Assembly: GCF_028649395.1 (NCBI RefSeq) | Contig: NZ_JAQSUW010000009.1 | Coordinates: 79,989 to 143,988, forward strand | Reading direction: 5' to 3' | From: Pseudomonas sp. Gutcm_11s | GTDB taxonomy: Bacteria; Pseudomonadota; Gammaproteobacteria; Pseudomonadales; Pseudomonadaceae | DNA: 64,000 bases | Shown: one piece after another, positions 19,699-28,941 of the stretch | How the letters are laid out: each line of letters starts with the position of its first letter | How positions within the stretch are numbered: position 1 is the first letter of the stretch | Made by a program: the position numbers and the translations under genes | The notes under the pieces: generated by a model | What the model was told of the DNA's origin: nothing | Database searches by the model: none | What the model saw: the letters and a program-made list of their open reading frames with translations, nothing else

Positions 19699-20154
19699 CT
19701 AGACGAAGAAGCCCGCGCCGCGCGCCATCAGGCTGGCGAGGAAGGGCAGGCAGACCAGGATCAGCAGCTCCAGGCGGATCACCATGATCGTGCGCCGGGC
19801 CTGGGCCGGGCTGATCGTCGGTGCCTTGCCGGCCAGCAGGTCATTGCGCCAGCCGAAGAAGGTCAGGGTCGGCAGGATCGACAGCAGGCCGACCAGGATG
19901 AACAGGCTGACCTTGGCGTGGAACACCCAGTTGTGCAGGTAGTAATCCAGGCCCTTGCCGTACCAGATCACCCGCGCCGCGCCGGTGACCAGCACCAGGC
20001 CGGCGGCAACCCCGTAGATCATGTCGATGCGCAGCAGGCGCCGCGCCGTGGCGTGGTCGAGATCGGCACGAAACAGCACGTGCTCGCAGGTGAGCAGGGC
20101 GAACAATACGAAGATCGACAGGTAGTGCAGGCTGGCGGCAATGGCGTCGGCCAT
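19699..20154 (-). CDS. DUF2214 integral membrane protein
   Basis: A 151-residue protein with four predicted transmembrane helices: about 8-22, 45-63, 78-97 and 126-145. LHYLSIFVLFALLTCEHVLF and LRIDMIYGVAAGLVLVTGAAR resemble DUF2214 (COG3556) membrane proteins of unknown function; the fold is also reminiscent of CopD-type cytochrome-b-like bundles, but no copper ligand set is evident. It is convergent with speA and shares its terminator. Confidence 0.8.
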   Translation of the reverse strand: MADAIAASLHYLSIFVLFALLTCEHVLFRADLDHATARRLLRIDMIYGVAAGLVLVTGAARVIWYGKGLDYYLHNWVFHAKVSLFILVGLLSILPTLTFFGWRNDLLAGKAPTISPAQARRTIMVIRLELLILVCLPFLASLMARGAGFFV

Positions 20155-20679
20155 GGTGGTTTCCTCGATCAGGCGATGCAGGTCGGCTGCCTGCTTGGAT
20201 GGTGGTGGCTGCGGTCGCCGATCCCCTCAGGACGTGCCGCGGCTGCCAGCCACTGTAGCCCAGCATAGGGCGCTCGCTAGTCGCGCAGATCATGCTCCTG
20301 CCGTTTTGCCGGATAACCTCTCGTGGTCGCTAGTCGATGCGCGGCGCTTTTGCGGGGCGGCGAGGTTGGCGCTTCCGCAGTGCTCGGGTGCGGAGCATGA
20401 CCGTTCATCGCTTTGCCGGGCTGCCGCTTCATTCCCGGCTGGCCCGGGCCGATGAACAGGTGAAGGCGCGCGGGTGGAAATGCACGAAGTGTGTGCATTG
20501 GTGTGTGATTTTGTGACTTATCTGTTTCTGTTTTGGTCGCAATCTTCGCTCGGATTTGCCGCGTGGCCTCTAGGGCGGGGCTCTGTTGTGGTGGCGTGAT
20601 CCTTGCTCGATATCGCTCTGGCCGTTTTCTGGCCGTATCCAACAAGCGGCGTCCACGTCGCGAATCGTGAGGGTGAAGC
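20155..20679. other. 525-bp intergenic region upstream of a chemoreceptor
   Basis: No coding frame with Pseudomonas-like codon use. The part around 20490-20560 is clearly more AT-rich than its surroundings and contains the inverted repeat AATGCAC (20479-20485) / GTGCATT (20493-20499). It probably holds divergent promoters for the DUF2214 gene and the chemoreceptor; no clear FliA-type promoter was found. Confidence 0.45.
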
Positions 20680-22608
20680 ATGCAGTTCTGGCAACGCAGT
20701 ATCGGCCGGCAGTTGATTCTGAGCATGGGGGCGGCGCTGCTGGTCAGCGTGCTGGTGGTGATTTTCATCTACTCCGGCGTCGCCAACCGGCAGGTCGAGC
20801 GGTACCTGGTCAACGGCGAGCTGCCGGCGCGGGTGGAGGCGGTGCGCAATGATCTGGAGCGCGTGCTGGCCACGCCGCTAGAGCAGGCCCGCGCCATCGC
20901 CGGCAACAGCCTGGTGGCGGACTGGATGGCGGGTGGCGAAGACCCGGCCCAGCTCGAGGCCATGCAGCGCTACCTGCAGCAGGAGAAGATCGCCGGCAAG
21001 ACGCTCACCACCTTCCTCGTGGCCCTGGAGACAGGCCACTACCTCACCGATCAGGGCCTCGATCGCACGCTGACGCGCTCCCCGGAGAACGCCTGGTTCT
21101 ACAGCTTCATCGATGGCGGCAAGCAGCGCGCGCTGGATATCGACATCGATACCACTACCAAGGTACCGACCCTGTTCATCAACCAGCGCATTGCCGCCAA
21201 CGGCAAGACGCTTGGTGTCGGCGGGCTGGGCCTGGGGCTGAGCGCGATGTCCGACCTGGTCCGCGGCTTCCGCCTCGGCGAGGCCGGGCGCATCTACCTG
21301 GTGGATGCCGCCGGCAAGGTCAAGATCCATCCCGACGCGGCGCTCAGTGACCAGGCCAGCCTGGCGCAGCTGGTCGGCGATGCGGCGTCGGGCCAGCTGA
21401 CGGCGCAGTCCGGCAAGGTGGTTTCCTTCGATCGCGAGGGCGAGCAGTTCTTCGCCATGGCCCTGCCACTGCAGTCGGTCGACTGGCAGCTGGTGGCCGA
21501 GATACCCGAGGAGCAGGTCTATGGCGAGGCGCGGCGTGCCCTGCTCACCAGCGCCCTGACCGGCCTGTTGGTGGTGGTGCTGAGCCTGGGCCTGGTGGTC
21601 ATGCTGGCGCGTGGCCTGGTGCGGCCGATCCAGCGCGTCACCGAGGCGCTGGTGGAAATCGGCGGCGGTGGCGGCGACCTGACCCGGCGCCTGGACGAGT
21701 CGCGCCGTGACGAGCTGGGTGATCTGGCGCGCGGCTTCAACCGCTTCCTCGAGGGCCAGCGCCAACTGATCGGCGAGGTGCTGGAAACCAGCGAGCGCCT
21801 GCGCGACTCAGTGGGGCAGGTGGCCAAGGTGGTCGACAACACCGCTCAGCGGTCCGACCGCCAACAGGAGATGACCAACATGGTCGCCACGGCGGTACAC
21901 GAGATGGGCCTGACCGTGCAGGAGATCGCGCGCAACGCCGGCTCGGCGGCGGAGGTCTCGCAGAGTGCACGCGGCCAGGCGACCGCTGCGCGGCGCGAGG
22001 TCAGCGGCTCCATCGCGCATATCCAGAGCATGTCCGGCGAGATCGGCGAAGCTGCCAGCGCAGTCGGCGAACTGGCCGCCGAGGTGGCGTCCATCGACCA
22101 GGTGCTGGCAGTGATTCGCGGCATCGCCGAGCAGACCAACCTGCTCGCGCTCAACGCCGCCATCGAGGCGGCGCGGGCCGGCGAGATGGGCCGTGGTTTT
22201 GCCGTGGTCGCCGACGAGGTGCGCACCCTGGCCAGCCGCACGCAGAATTCGACGGCGGAAATCCAGCAGATGATCCTGCGCTTGAAGCAGGGCGCCGATA
22301 CTGCGGTCAGCTCGATGCAGGCCGGCCAGCAGGCCACCGGCGTTGGTGTGCAGGCGAGTGAGAGCACCGGGCGTGCGCTGGAGGAGATCGCCGAGCAGGT
22401 CGAACGCCTCAGCGACATGAACCATCAGGTCGCTGCTGCCACCGAGGAGCAGAGCTCGGTGACCGAGGAGATCAACCGCAACGTGCAGGGCATCGCCGAC
22501 CTGGCGTTGCAGACCGCCAGCGAGGTGCAGAGCTGCAACGAGGATTGCCGGACCCTGCACCGCCTGGCCGAAGACCTCAGCCGGCAGATGGGCCGCTTCC
22601 GCCTGTGA
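20680..22608 (+). CDS. Methyl-accepting chemotaxis protein with dCache-like sensor
   Basis: Chemoreceptor of 642 residues. TM1 lies at about 10-32; a periplasmic dCache-like sensor spans about 35-285 ([38 protein letters not shown]); TM2 is about 288-312; a HAMP domain follows ([32 protein letters not shown]); the signalling domain has [33 protein letters not shown] dCache sensor commonly binds amino acids, polyamines or organic acids; the actual ligand is not readable here. It stands alone, convergent with the diguanylate cyclase gene. Confidence 0.92.
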   Translation: MQFWQRSIGRQLILSMGAALLVSVLVVIFIYSGVANRQVERYLVNGELPARVEAVRNDLERVLATPLEQARAIAGNSLVADWMAGGEDPAQLEAMQRYLQQEKIAGKTLTTFLVALETGHYLTDQGLDRTLTRSPENAWFYSFIDGGKQRALDIDIDTTTKVPTLFINQRIAANGKTLGVGGLGLGLSAMSDLVRGFRLGEAGRIYLVDAAGKVKIHPDAALSDQASLAQLVGDAASGQLTAQSGKVVSFDREGEQFFAMALPLQSVDWQLVAEIPEEQVYGEARRALLTSALTGLLVVVLSLGLVVMLARGLVRPIQRVTEALVEIGGGGGDLTRRLDESRRDELGDLARGFNRFLEGQRQLIGEVLETSERLRDSVGQVAKVVDNTAQRSDRQQEMTNMVATAVHEMGLTVQEIARNAGSAAEVSQSARGQATAARREVSGSIAHIQSMSGEIGEAASAVGELAAEVASIDQVLAVIRGIAEQTNLLALNAAIEAARAGEMGRGFAVVADEVRTLASRTQNSTAEIQQMILRLKQGADTAVSSMQAGQQATGVGVQASESTGRALEEIAEQVERLSDMNHQVAAATEEQSSVTEEINRNVQGIADLALQTASEVQSCNEDCRTLHRLAEDLSRQMGRFRL

Positions 22609-22637
22609 GGCGTTAGTGGTGGCGCTGCGGCGACGCC

Positions 22638-23672
22638 CTAGAAGGCGTCGTCGGTGTGCACCGCGCGGTTGTAGCCCAGCTGCTTGGCGCGATACAGCGC
22701 GCGGGAGGCGCGTTCCAGCACCTGAGTCTGGTTCTCGCCAGGCAGCAACAGCGCGCTGCCGAGGCTGAGGCTCAGGGCCAGCGACTGCCCGGCGGCGGTC
22801 ACCGGCGCGTCGGCGATGGTCTTGCGCATGCGTTCGGTAACGTGCCCCAGTTCGCTGGCATCGTGCACCGCCAGCACGGCGATGAACTCCTCACCGCCCA
22901 GGCGCACCAGCAGGTCGTCCGGGCGCAGCGCCGCGCTCAGGCGCCGCGAGCACTCCCACAGGGCCTGGTCGGCACCGGCGGCGCTGCTGCGGTCCTTGAC
23001 CGTGTCGAAGTGGTCGAGCTCGGCGTAGATCACCCCCAGGCGCAGGCCGGCATCGCGCGCGCTGTTCTGCTCGCGGCTGAAGAACTGCAGCAGGGCGGCG
23101 CGATTCCACAGCTGGGTCAGCGGGTCGATCAGCGCCTTGCGCTGCTCGCGGTCCACCGCCTCGCGCAGCTTGTGGGTCTCGCGGCTCATGCTGCGTAGCT
23201 GCAGGTAGCCTTCGACCAGTGTGCCCAGGTCGCGCAGGCGCAGGCGTTCCTGCGCGGTCAGTACGCGTGGCTCGGGATGCAGCATGCACAGCGTGCCGAT
23301 CGGCTGGTCGTTATTGAACAGTGGCTGGCCGGCATAGAAGCGGATGAAGGGCGGGCCGGTGACCACCGGGTTGTCGGAGAAGCGCGGGTCCTGCCTCGCG
23401 TCCTCCACCACCAGCGGGCTGCGCGCCGCCACGGCGTGGCCGCAGAAGGAGATGTCGCGCGGGGTTTCGGCCACGTCCAGGCCGACACGTGCCTTGAACC
23501 ACTGGCGATCACGATCCACCAGGCTGATCAGCACCGTCTCCACTTCGAACAGCTCGCGGGTCAGGCGCACCAGGGTGTCCAGGTACAGCTCGGCGGGGGT
23601 GTCGAGCAGCTCCAGGTTGTCCAGCACCTGCTGGCGCTGGGATTCGTCGATGGGGCAGGGGGCAGGCAGCAT
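22638..23672 (-). CDS. GAF-domain diguanylate cyclase
   Basis: A 344-residue cytosolic cyclase. The N-terminal GAF domain (about 20-165) has the recurring ETPRDISFCGHAV and FYAGQPL motifs of GAF-GGDEF proteins; the GGDEF domain (about 180-340) has an intact GGEEF, with RPDD placed five residues before it as RxxD inhibitory site. The start at 23672 is favoured by GGGAG six bases upstream (an ATG at 23678 abuts it). The gene follows the MATE exporter by 11 bp on the same strand and is probably co-transcribed with it. Confidence 0.92.
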   Translation of the reverse strand: MLPAPCPIDESQRQQVLDNLELLDTPAELYLDTLVRLTRELFEVETVLISLVDRDRQWFKARVGLDVAETPRDISFCGHAVAARSPLVVEDARQDPRFSDNPVVTGPPFIRFYAGQPLFNNDQPIGTLCMLHPEPRVLTAQERLRLRDLGTLVEGYLQLRSMSRETHKLREAVDREQRKALIDPLTQLWNRAALLQFFSREQNSARDAGLRLGVIYAELDHFDTVKDRSSAAGADQALWECSRRLSAALRPDDLLVRLGGEEFIAVLAVHDASELGHVTERMRKTIADAPVTAAGQSLALSLSLGSALLLPGENQTQVLERASRALYRAKQLGYNRAVHTDDAF

Positions 23673-23683
23673 GGTCATCTCCC

Positions 23684-25030
23684 TCAATGGCCGGCGCTGA
23701 GCCAGGCATCTTTCAGTTGCAGCCGCCGGGCCTGGATGGCCAGGCTCAGGCCGCGCATCAGCATGAAGCATAGAAAGGCCAGCCACAGACCGTGGTTACC
23801 CAGGCCGCGCAGCAACCAGCCGACGAGCAGACCCAGGGCCACGCTGAGCAGCATGGCGTTGCGCATTTCCCGCGCCCGCGTGGCACCGATGAACAGGCCG
23901 TCGAGCAGGTAGCTCCATACCGCAATCAGCGGCAGTAGAGCCAGGTACGGTAGATAAGGGTAGGCGGCGCCGCGCACTTCGGCGATGTCGCTCTGCAGGT
24001 CGACGAACAGTTGGCCGCCGAGCAGGAACAGCACGGCGAACAGCAGGCTGCCGAGCAGTGACCAGCCACCGGCCACCACCAGCGAGCGACGCAGGCCGAG
24101 GCGGTCCCTGGCGCCGATGGCATGCCCGCACAGGGCCTCGACCGCATGAGCCAGGCCGTCCAGGGCGAAGGCGGCGAGCAGCAGGCCATTGAGCAGCAGG
24201 GCGTTGGCCGCCACGGTGGCATCGCCCAGGCGCGTGCCCTGCACGGTGATGAGGAAGAACACCAGGTGCAGCGCCAGGGTGCGAATGAGGATGTCGCGAT
24301 TCACCGCCAGCAGCGCGCTCCAGCTGCGCCGCTGGTGCAAGGCGGCCATGTCGATCTGCCCGGGGTGGCGGCCGAGGGTGCGCCAGGCCAGCAGCAGGCC
24401 GAGCAGGGCGCCGCACCATTCGGCGATGACCGAGGCGCGTGCCGAGCCGAGCACGCCCCAGTCCAGGCCAAGGACGAACCACAGGTTGAGCGCGACGTTG
24501 AGCAGGTTGGTGGTCAGCATCACCGCCAGCGCGCCACGGGCGTTCTGCGTGCCCAGCAGCCAGCCGACCAGCGCCGCGCCGGCCAGGGTCGCTGGCAGGC
24601 CGAACAGGCGGGCGTGGAAGAATTCGCGGGTCAGAGCATCGAGCTGCGCCGAGGGCTGCATCAGCTGCAGCGCCAGGTCGCTCAGGGGGATCGCCAGCAG
24701 GCCGACCAGCAGCGCGATCAACCCGGCCAGCGCCAGGCTCTGCAGCAGCACCTGGCGCAGCGCGCCGCCATCGCCGCGCCCGGTGGCCTGGGCGGCGAAA
24801 CCGGTGGCGCTCATGCGCAGGATGCCGAACACCCCCACCAGCATCGCGTAAAGGCTGCCGCCCACCACCACCGCGCCGAGCTGCTGGGTGTGCGGCAGGT
24901 GGCCGATCACCGCGGCATCCACCAGCGCCACCAGCGGCACCGAGAGGTTGGAGAGGATCATCGGCGCGGCCAGCGCCCAGACCCGACGGTGGGTCGGCGC
25001 GTGTCGCCAGGCGTCGAGCAGTGCGGACAT
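23684..25030 (-). CDS. MATE family efflux transporter (DinF-like)
   Basis: Cation-coupled exporter of 448 residues with about twelve transmembrane helices in two homologous halves. The N-terminus ILSNLSVPLVALVDAAVIGHLP and WLLGTQNARGALAVMLTTNLLNVALN are typical of the DinF branch. Flanked on both sides by diguanylate cyclase genes in the same direction (74 bp after the upstream cyclase, 11 bp before the downstream one). Substrate not predictable; DinF proteins are linked to oxidative stress or toxic organic compounds. Confidence 0.9.
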   Translation of the reverse strand: MSALLDAWRHAPTHRRVWALAAPMILSNLSVPLVALVDAAVIGHLPHTQQLGAVVVGGSLYAMLVGVFGILRMSATGFAAQATGRGDGGALRQVLLQSLALAGLIALLVGLLAIPLSDLALQLMQPSAQLDALTREFFHARLFGLPATLAGAALVGWLLGTQNARGALAVMLTTNLLNVALNLWFVLGLDWGVLGSARASVIAEWCGALLGLLLAWRTLGRHPGQIDMAALHQRRSWSALLAVNRDILIRTLALHLVFFLITVQGTRLGDATVAANALLLNGLLLAAFALDGLAHAVEALCGHAIGARDRLGLRRSLVVAGGWSLLGSLLFAVLFLLGGQLFVDLQSDIAEVRGAAYPYLPYLALLPLIAVWSYLLDGLFIGATRAREMRNAMLLSVALGLLVGWLLRGLGNHGLWLAFLCFMLMRGLSLAIQARRLQLKDAWLSAGH

Positions 25031-25104
25031 GGGGGCTCCCGGAAAAGGCCGCAGTATAGGCCGGCTCTAGCCGTCAGCAGCACACTGCGCCACGTGGGCG
25101 GACG

Positions 25105-26232
25105 TCAGGGAGTGGACAGCACCAGGCGGTCGCGGCCCTCGGCCTTGGCCCGGTAGAGGGCATCGTCGACCCGCTTGAAGAAGGCTTCGGCGCTCTCGCC
25201 CTGCACGGCGTCGAGACTGCCGACGCCTAGGCTGCTGGTCAGCGGCAGCGTCTGCCCGGGCAGGGAAAAGCCCTGCTCGGCCAGCTTCTGGCGGAAGTGC
25301 TCGGCCAGGTCGCGTGCTTGTTCCAGCGGCGTGTTCGGCATCAGCACGCCGAACTCCTCGCCGCCCAGGCGCAGCAGGGCATCGCTGTCGCGACGGAACA
25401 CCTGGCGCATGCGTTCGGCGAAGGCGCTCAGGCAGGCGTCGCCGGTGCTGTGGCCATGCTCGTCGTTGACGCGCTTGAAGAAGTCGATGTCCAGCAACAC
25501 CAGCGACAGCGGAGTGCGCTGGCGGCGGGCCTCGGCGACCATGGCCGGGAACAGGTTGTTGAACTGCAGGCGATTGCCCAGCTGGGTCAGGCTGTCGGTG
25601 CGGCTGAGCTGGTCGTAGCGCTCGCGCTGGTCGACCAGTTGCTGCTCCATGACCAGGGTGCCGTGGTATTCGCGGTGGCTGCGGTTGAGGGCGAGCAGCA
25701 GGTAGCTGAGGTAGAACGCCAGGGTTACCGCCAGCGCCTCCTGCGCCGGCCACTGCCAGCCCAGCACGGCCAGGCCTGGCAGGTAGAGCAGGAGAATGGC
25801 GCTGACGCAGCGGCGCTTGCGCATCGAGAAGTTGAACGCCATGGCCGTGCTGAAGGCCACGGTGCTGAGGGTGGCGATCAGCCGTGACGGCTCGAGCTCC
25901 GGGCGCAGCAGGGCCCAGGCGTGGGCCAGGCCCCAGCCCAGGCTGGTGGCGAGGATCAGCAGCCAGTGGCGGTCGATCCAGCGATGCAGGGCGGCGTCAT
26001 TTTCCTCGCTGGGCAGGCGATGCAGCCAGCGCAGCAGCATCATGGCCGTGAAGAACAGGGTGCCCAGGATGCCCAGCACCGGCATCGCGCCGGGCGCCGC
26101 GGAAAAACCCCAGGTCAGCAGCCAGGCGAGCAGGTAGTAGATGCCGCCCAGGCGGGTACGGACATGGGTGTCCTGGCTTTCCCGAAGAAGGGTGAAGGTG
26201 GTGTGGGGGGAGAATTGCGGGTCGGTGGCCAT
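25105..26232 (-). CDS. Membrane-bound diguanylate cyclase
   Basis: The 375-residue protein has an N-terminal membrane domain with about five or six helices (about 30-200; GGIYYLLAWLLTWGF, SAILLLYLPGLAVLGW) and a C-terminal GGDEF domain (about 215-372). The catalytic motif reads GGEEF and RDSD lies five residues upstream as inhibitory site, so an active, product-regulated enzyme is expected. The membrane part resembles MASE-type sensor domains but I cannot assign a subtype. It is the first gene of the cyclase-MATE-cyclase cluster. Confidence 0.9.
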   Translation of the reverse strand: MATDPQFSPHTTFTLLRESQDTHVRTRLGGIYYLLAWLLTWGFSAAPGAMPVLGILGTLFFTAMMLLRWLHRLPSEENDAALHRWIDRHWLLILATSLGWGLAHAWALLRPELEPSRLIATLSTVAFSTAMAFNFSMRKRRCVSAILLLYLPGLAVLGWQWPAQEALAVTLAFYLSYLLLALNRSHREYHGTLVMEQQLVDQRERYDQLSRTDSLTQLGNRLQFNNLFPAMVAEARRQRTPLSLVLLDIDFFKRVNDEHGHSTGDACLSAFAERMRQVFRRDSDALLRLGGEEFGVLMPNTPLEQARDLAEHFRQKLAEQGFSLPGQTLPLTSSLGVGSLDAVQGESAEAFFKRVDDALYRAKAEGRDRLVLSTP

Positions 26233-26316
26233 GTGCTGATGTGATCACAAATACGGCGTATCAACATCATAGGCTTGCCACCGAGCCATGCAAGGCAAAG
26301 TGCCAGTATTTCGTCG

Positions 26317-26760
26317 TCAGCCGCGGCGGATCATCCAGATGCCGCCGACGATCAGCACCAGCCCGGCAATCTTGCCGGCGGTGATCGGTGCCTCGCGGAA
26401 GCCCGCCCAGCCGTTGTGATCGAGCAGTACCGCCATGCCCAGCTGGCCGGCCAGTACCAGCACCATGAACAGCAGGGCGCCGATGCGCGGCCCGGCAAAG
26501 GCGGCGACGGCAATGAAGAATGCGCCGAGCAGGCCGCCACTCCAGTGCCACCAGTTCAGCTCGCGCAGCGCGGCCATGCTGGGCACGCCGCGGTTGAGCA
26601 GGACCAGCGCGAGCAGCGCGGCGCTGCCGACCAGGAAGGAGATCAGCGCGGCGGTCAGGGTGTTGGGGACGTGTCGGGCCAGTTGGCCATTGATGCCGGC
26701 CTGCAGCGGCAGCATGGCGCCAGCGACCAGGGCCATGGCTAGGAGCCACCAGTTGGACAT
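26317..26760 (-). CDS. DMT-like membrane protein, DUF606/YdcZ family
   Basis: A 147-residue protein with five predicted helices; MALVAGAMLPLQAGINGQLARHV, FLVGSAALLALVLL and LVLIVGGIWMIRRG are typical of the small YdcZ half-size drug/metabolite transporters, which act as dimers. Substrate unknown. The start at 26760 is supported by GGAGAA six bases upstream; the frame remains open further up without a ribosome site. Confidence 0.87.
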   Translation of the reverse strand: MSNWWLLAMALVAGAMLPLQAGINGQLARHVPNTLTAALISFLVGSAALLALVLLNRGVPSMAALRELNWWHWSGGLLGAFFIAVAAFAGPRIGALLFMVLVLAGQLGMAVLLDHNGWAGFREAPITAGKIAGLVLIVGGIWMIRRG

Positions 26761-26915
26761 GGAGTTCTCCATGGAAGAGGGGCCGGTCATTATGCGTACT
26801 TTTGACCGGTGAGTCAGCTTAAGCCGGTAGACGGCCATTTAGCATGATTGCCAGCCCGCGAGCGGGCTGGCGTGGCGGGCACGCCAGACTTGATGGTTGC
26901 TCAGTGCGGGATGGC

Positions 26916-27479
26916 TCAGTGTGGCGGGTACTGCGCCAGCACCTTGCTCACGGTTTCGCGAATCGCCGCCTCGCGCTCGGTCGGGCCCGGCGGCGACTGG
27001 CGCATGACCTGTTCGGCACTGCCGCGCCAGACCAGCTTGCCGTCCTTGCCGTCGAACAGGTCGACCTGGATGGTGGCCACCTTGTAGTCCACGGTGCGGG
27101 TCTCGGTGTACGCCGGGCCGCCCCAGTAGCCACCCCAATATCCGCCCCAGTAGCCACCGCCATAGTTGGTGCTGACCTGGTCCTGGCGCTCGTCGACGAT
27201 CAGCCAGGCCTGCACCTTGAGGTCGCCGGCGCTGCCGGCCTGGGCCGGGCGCAGGCCGCGCTGGTCGAGTTGCTGGCCGATGGCGGCACGGATGCGCTGC
27301 TCGGTCAGGTCGCTCTTGATCCGTGGATCGTCCGGGCTGTACTGCAGGGCCGGCTCCTGCCAGGCCCAGCTGCGGTAGCTGGCGAAATCGCGGCTGGCGT
27401 CGAAATCACGTTCGACGCGGGGGCTCTGGCAGGCTGCCAGCAACAGCAGAAACGGGACCAGCAACAGGCGGGACAACAT
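26916..27479 (-). CDS. DUF4136 lipoprotein (copy 1)
   Basis: A 187-residue lipoprotein with signal peptide and lipobox LLAAC (Cys17). The mature part is a DUF4136 domain: DFASYRSWAWQEP near the start, then DLTEQRIRAAIGQQLDQRGL, and VWRGSAEQVMRQ near the end. An unusual low-complexity stretch YGGGYWGGYWGGYWGG (about 105-120) interrupts the domain. GGAGG lies 8 bases before the ATG at 27479. It follows a paralogue directly downstream (64 bp). Function of DUF4136 is unknown; the family is outer-membrane associated in Pseudomonas. Confidence 0.87.
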   Translation of the reverse strand: MLSRLLLVPFLLLLAACQSPRVERDFDASRDFASYRSWAWQEPALQYSPDDPRIKSDLTEQRIRAAIGQQLDQRGLRPAQAGSAGDLKVQAWLIVDERQDQVSTNYGGGYWGGYWGGYWGGPAYTETRTVDYKVATIQVDLFDGKDGKLVWRGSAEQVMRQSPPGPTEREAAIRETVSKVLAQYPPH

Positions 27480-27543
27480 GGTGAAAACCTCCGTGGCAGA
27501 GCCTTTATCCAACTCCAGTTCGTAGCGTTCGGCAAGCGCCGGA

Positions 27544-28137
27544 TCAGTTCGGCGGGTAGGCCGCCAGAGCATCTTCCACGGCGCGGCGCAGGGCATCGCT
27601 GCGCTCGCTCTGGCTGCCCTGGTTGCGCGCCTCGGCGCTGCCGCTCCACACCGGCTGGCCGCTGGCGCCGTCGTACAGTTCGATCTGCACCACCGCGACC
27701 TCCACTTCATAGGTGCGTACCAGCGGCACGCTGCCGTACATGCCGTAGTGGTCGCCCCAGGGGCCGTTGCCGTAGTAGCCGCCGTAGTCGTCGCGTACCT
27801 GGTACTGGCGGCGCTCCAGGCTCACCGCGGCGCTCACCTGCAGGTCGGCGGCCTTGCTCCCGTGCGCAGGGCGCAGGCCGCGTTGGTCCAGGCCGCCACC
27901 GACGGTTTCGGCGACCAGCGCGCCATCGGCCCAGGCGCTGCCAGCCGGTTGTTCGCGCCAGGACCAGTCGCGATAGCGGGCGAAGTCGCGCGGCGTGGCC
28001 GGGTAGGCGCTGCGGTCGAAATGATTGGCGGCATTGGCCGGCGCCGGCGGCAGCGACTTGCCGTCGGCGAGATAGGGGTTGCTGCTTTGGCAGGCGCCCA
28101 GCAGGAGCAGGGCGGGCAGGAGCGAAAGGCGTTTCAT
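27544..28137 (-). CDS. DUF4136 lipoprotein (copy 2)
   Basis: A 197-residue paralogue of the neighbouring gene. MKRLSLLPALLLLGAC gives a lipobox with Cys16. The domain shows DFARYRDWSWREQ, GGGLDQRGLRPA, VWSGSAEARNQG and ends AAYPPN, matching the other copy's AQYPPH. It has a Tyr/Gly-rich segment (DDYGGYYGNGPWGDHYGMYG) at the same place as the repeat in the partner. An in-frame GTG at 28167 is possible but would bury the signal peptide. Confidence 0.86.
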   Translation of the reverse strand: MKRLSLLPALLLLGACQSSNPYLADGKSLPPAPANAANHFDRSAYPATPRDFARYRDWSWREQPAGSAWADGALVAETVGGGLDQRGLRPAHGSKAADLQVSAAVSLERRQYQVRDDYGGYYGNGPWGDHYGMYGSVPLVRTYEVEVAVVQIELYDGASGQPVWSGSAEARNQGSQSERSDALRRAVEDALAAYPPN

Positions 28138-28191
28138 GACAGTCCGTGGAATGCGTTCGGCATTCACCTCAGCGTAGCTCGAATAGGCAGT

Positions 28192-28941
28192 TTAGAGCGG
28201 CCGGCAGACCCAGTGCAGATAACGGCCGAGGCCGGCGAAAGTCGGGTGGCGGCGGTTCGCCAGTTCCATCTCCAACAGGTCGGCCAGTTCGGCCTTGGCC
28301 TGGAACTCGCTCGGCATGTAGTCGTGGAATACACGCACGCCACTCTGGCTTTCGACCTGCCAGTGGCCGTCGAGTTGCGCCGCCAGTTCGCGTGGGTCGA
28401 GCGGTTTCTGCGGCGTCAGGCTCTGGCCCTCGCCGGCGAAGCGCTCCTTGCGCAGCTTGCGGAAGTGGCCCTTGAGCAGGTTGCGGTAGACCAGCGCATC
28501 CTTGTTGTAGAAGGCCAGCGACAGCCAGCCGCCGGGGGCGACCAGTTGGTGCAGCACCGGCAGGATGGCGTGGGGCTCGGCCAGCCACTCCAGCACCGCG
28601 TGGCACAGCACCAGATCGTAGGGTTCGGTGAGCTGGCCGAGCAGGTCCTGCCAGGGTGCCTGGATGAACTGCGCTTCCACGCCTGCCTCGGCGAAGCGCT
28701 GGCGTGCGCCTTCCAGCATCGGTTCGGCCGGCTCGGCCAGGGTCACGCTGTGGCCGCGCTGGGCCAGCCACAGGCTCATGTGGCCGAGGCCGGCGCCGAC
28801 ATCGAGCACGCGCAGCGGGCGTTCGGGCAGCGCCTCCTTGAGATCGGCCTGCAGCACGGCCAGGCGGATGGCACCCTTGGCGCCGCCGTAGATCTTCTCG
28901 GCGAAGCGGGTCGCCAGTTCGTCGAAGTGTCTGTCGCTCAC
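28192..28941 (-). CDS. SAM-dependent methyltransferase, SmtA/CmoM-like
   Basis: The 249-residue product begins with a GTG that overlaps the stop of the MazG-like gene (GTGA), with GAGAGG 8 bases upstream. DRHFDELATRFAEKIYGGAKGAIR and the SAM motif VLDVGAGLGHMSLWLAQRGH, followed by LAEPAEPML and CHAVLEWLAEP, are characteristic of the SmtA/CmoM group; CmoM in E. coli methylates 5-carboxymethoxyuridine in tRNA wobble position 34. Assignment to CmoM is likely from motif similarity and length (E. coli about 260) but not proven. Confidence 0.85.
   Translation of the reverse strand: MSDRHFDELATRFAEKIYGGAKGAIRLAVLQADLKEALPERPLRVLDVGAGLGHMSLWLAQRGHSVTLAEPAEPMLEGARQRFAEAGVEAQFIQAPWQDLLGQLTEPYDLVLCHAVLEWLAEPHAILPVLHQLVAPGGWLSLAFYNKDALVYRNLLKGHFRKLRKERFAGEGQSLTPQKPLDPRELAAQLDGHWQVESQSGVRVFHDYMPSEFQAKAELADLLEMELANRRHPTFAGLGRYLHWVCRPL

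Noticed and set aside
20277-20768. Minus-strand frame in the gap before the chemoreceptor
   Set aside because: Arg/Pro-rich product, overlaps the chemoreceptor start and lacks a ribosome site.
27117-27170. Short tandem DNA units considered as a CRISPR or VNTR locus
   Set aside because: Units are in frame within a lipoprotein gene and only three copies; no spacers, no cas genes. Kept only as a protein repeat.
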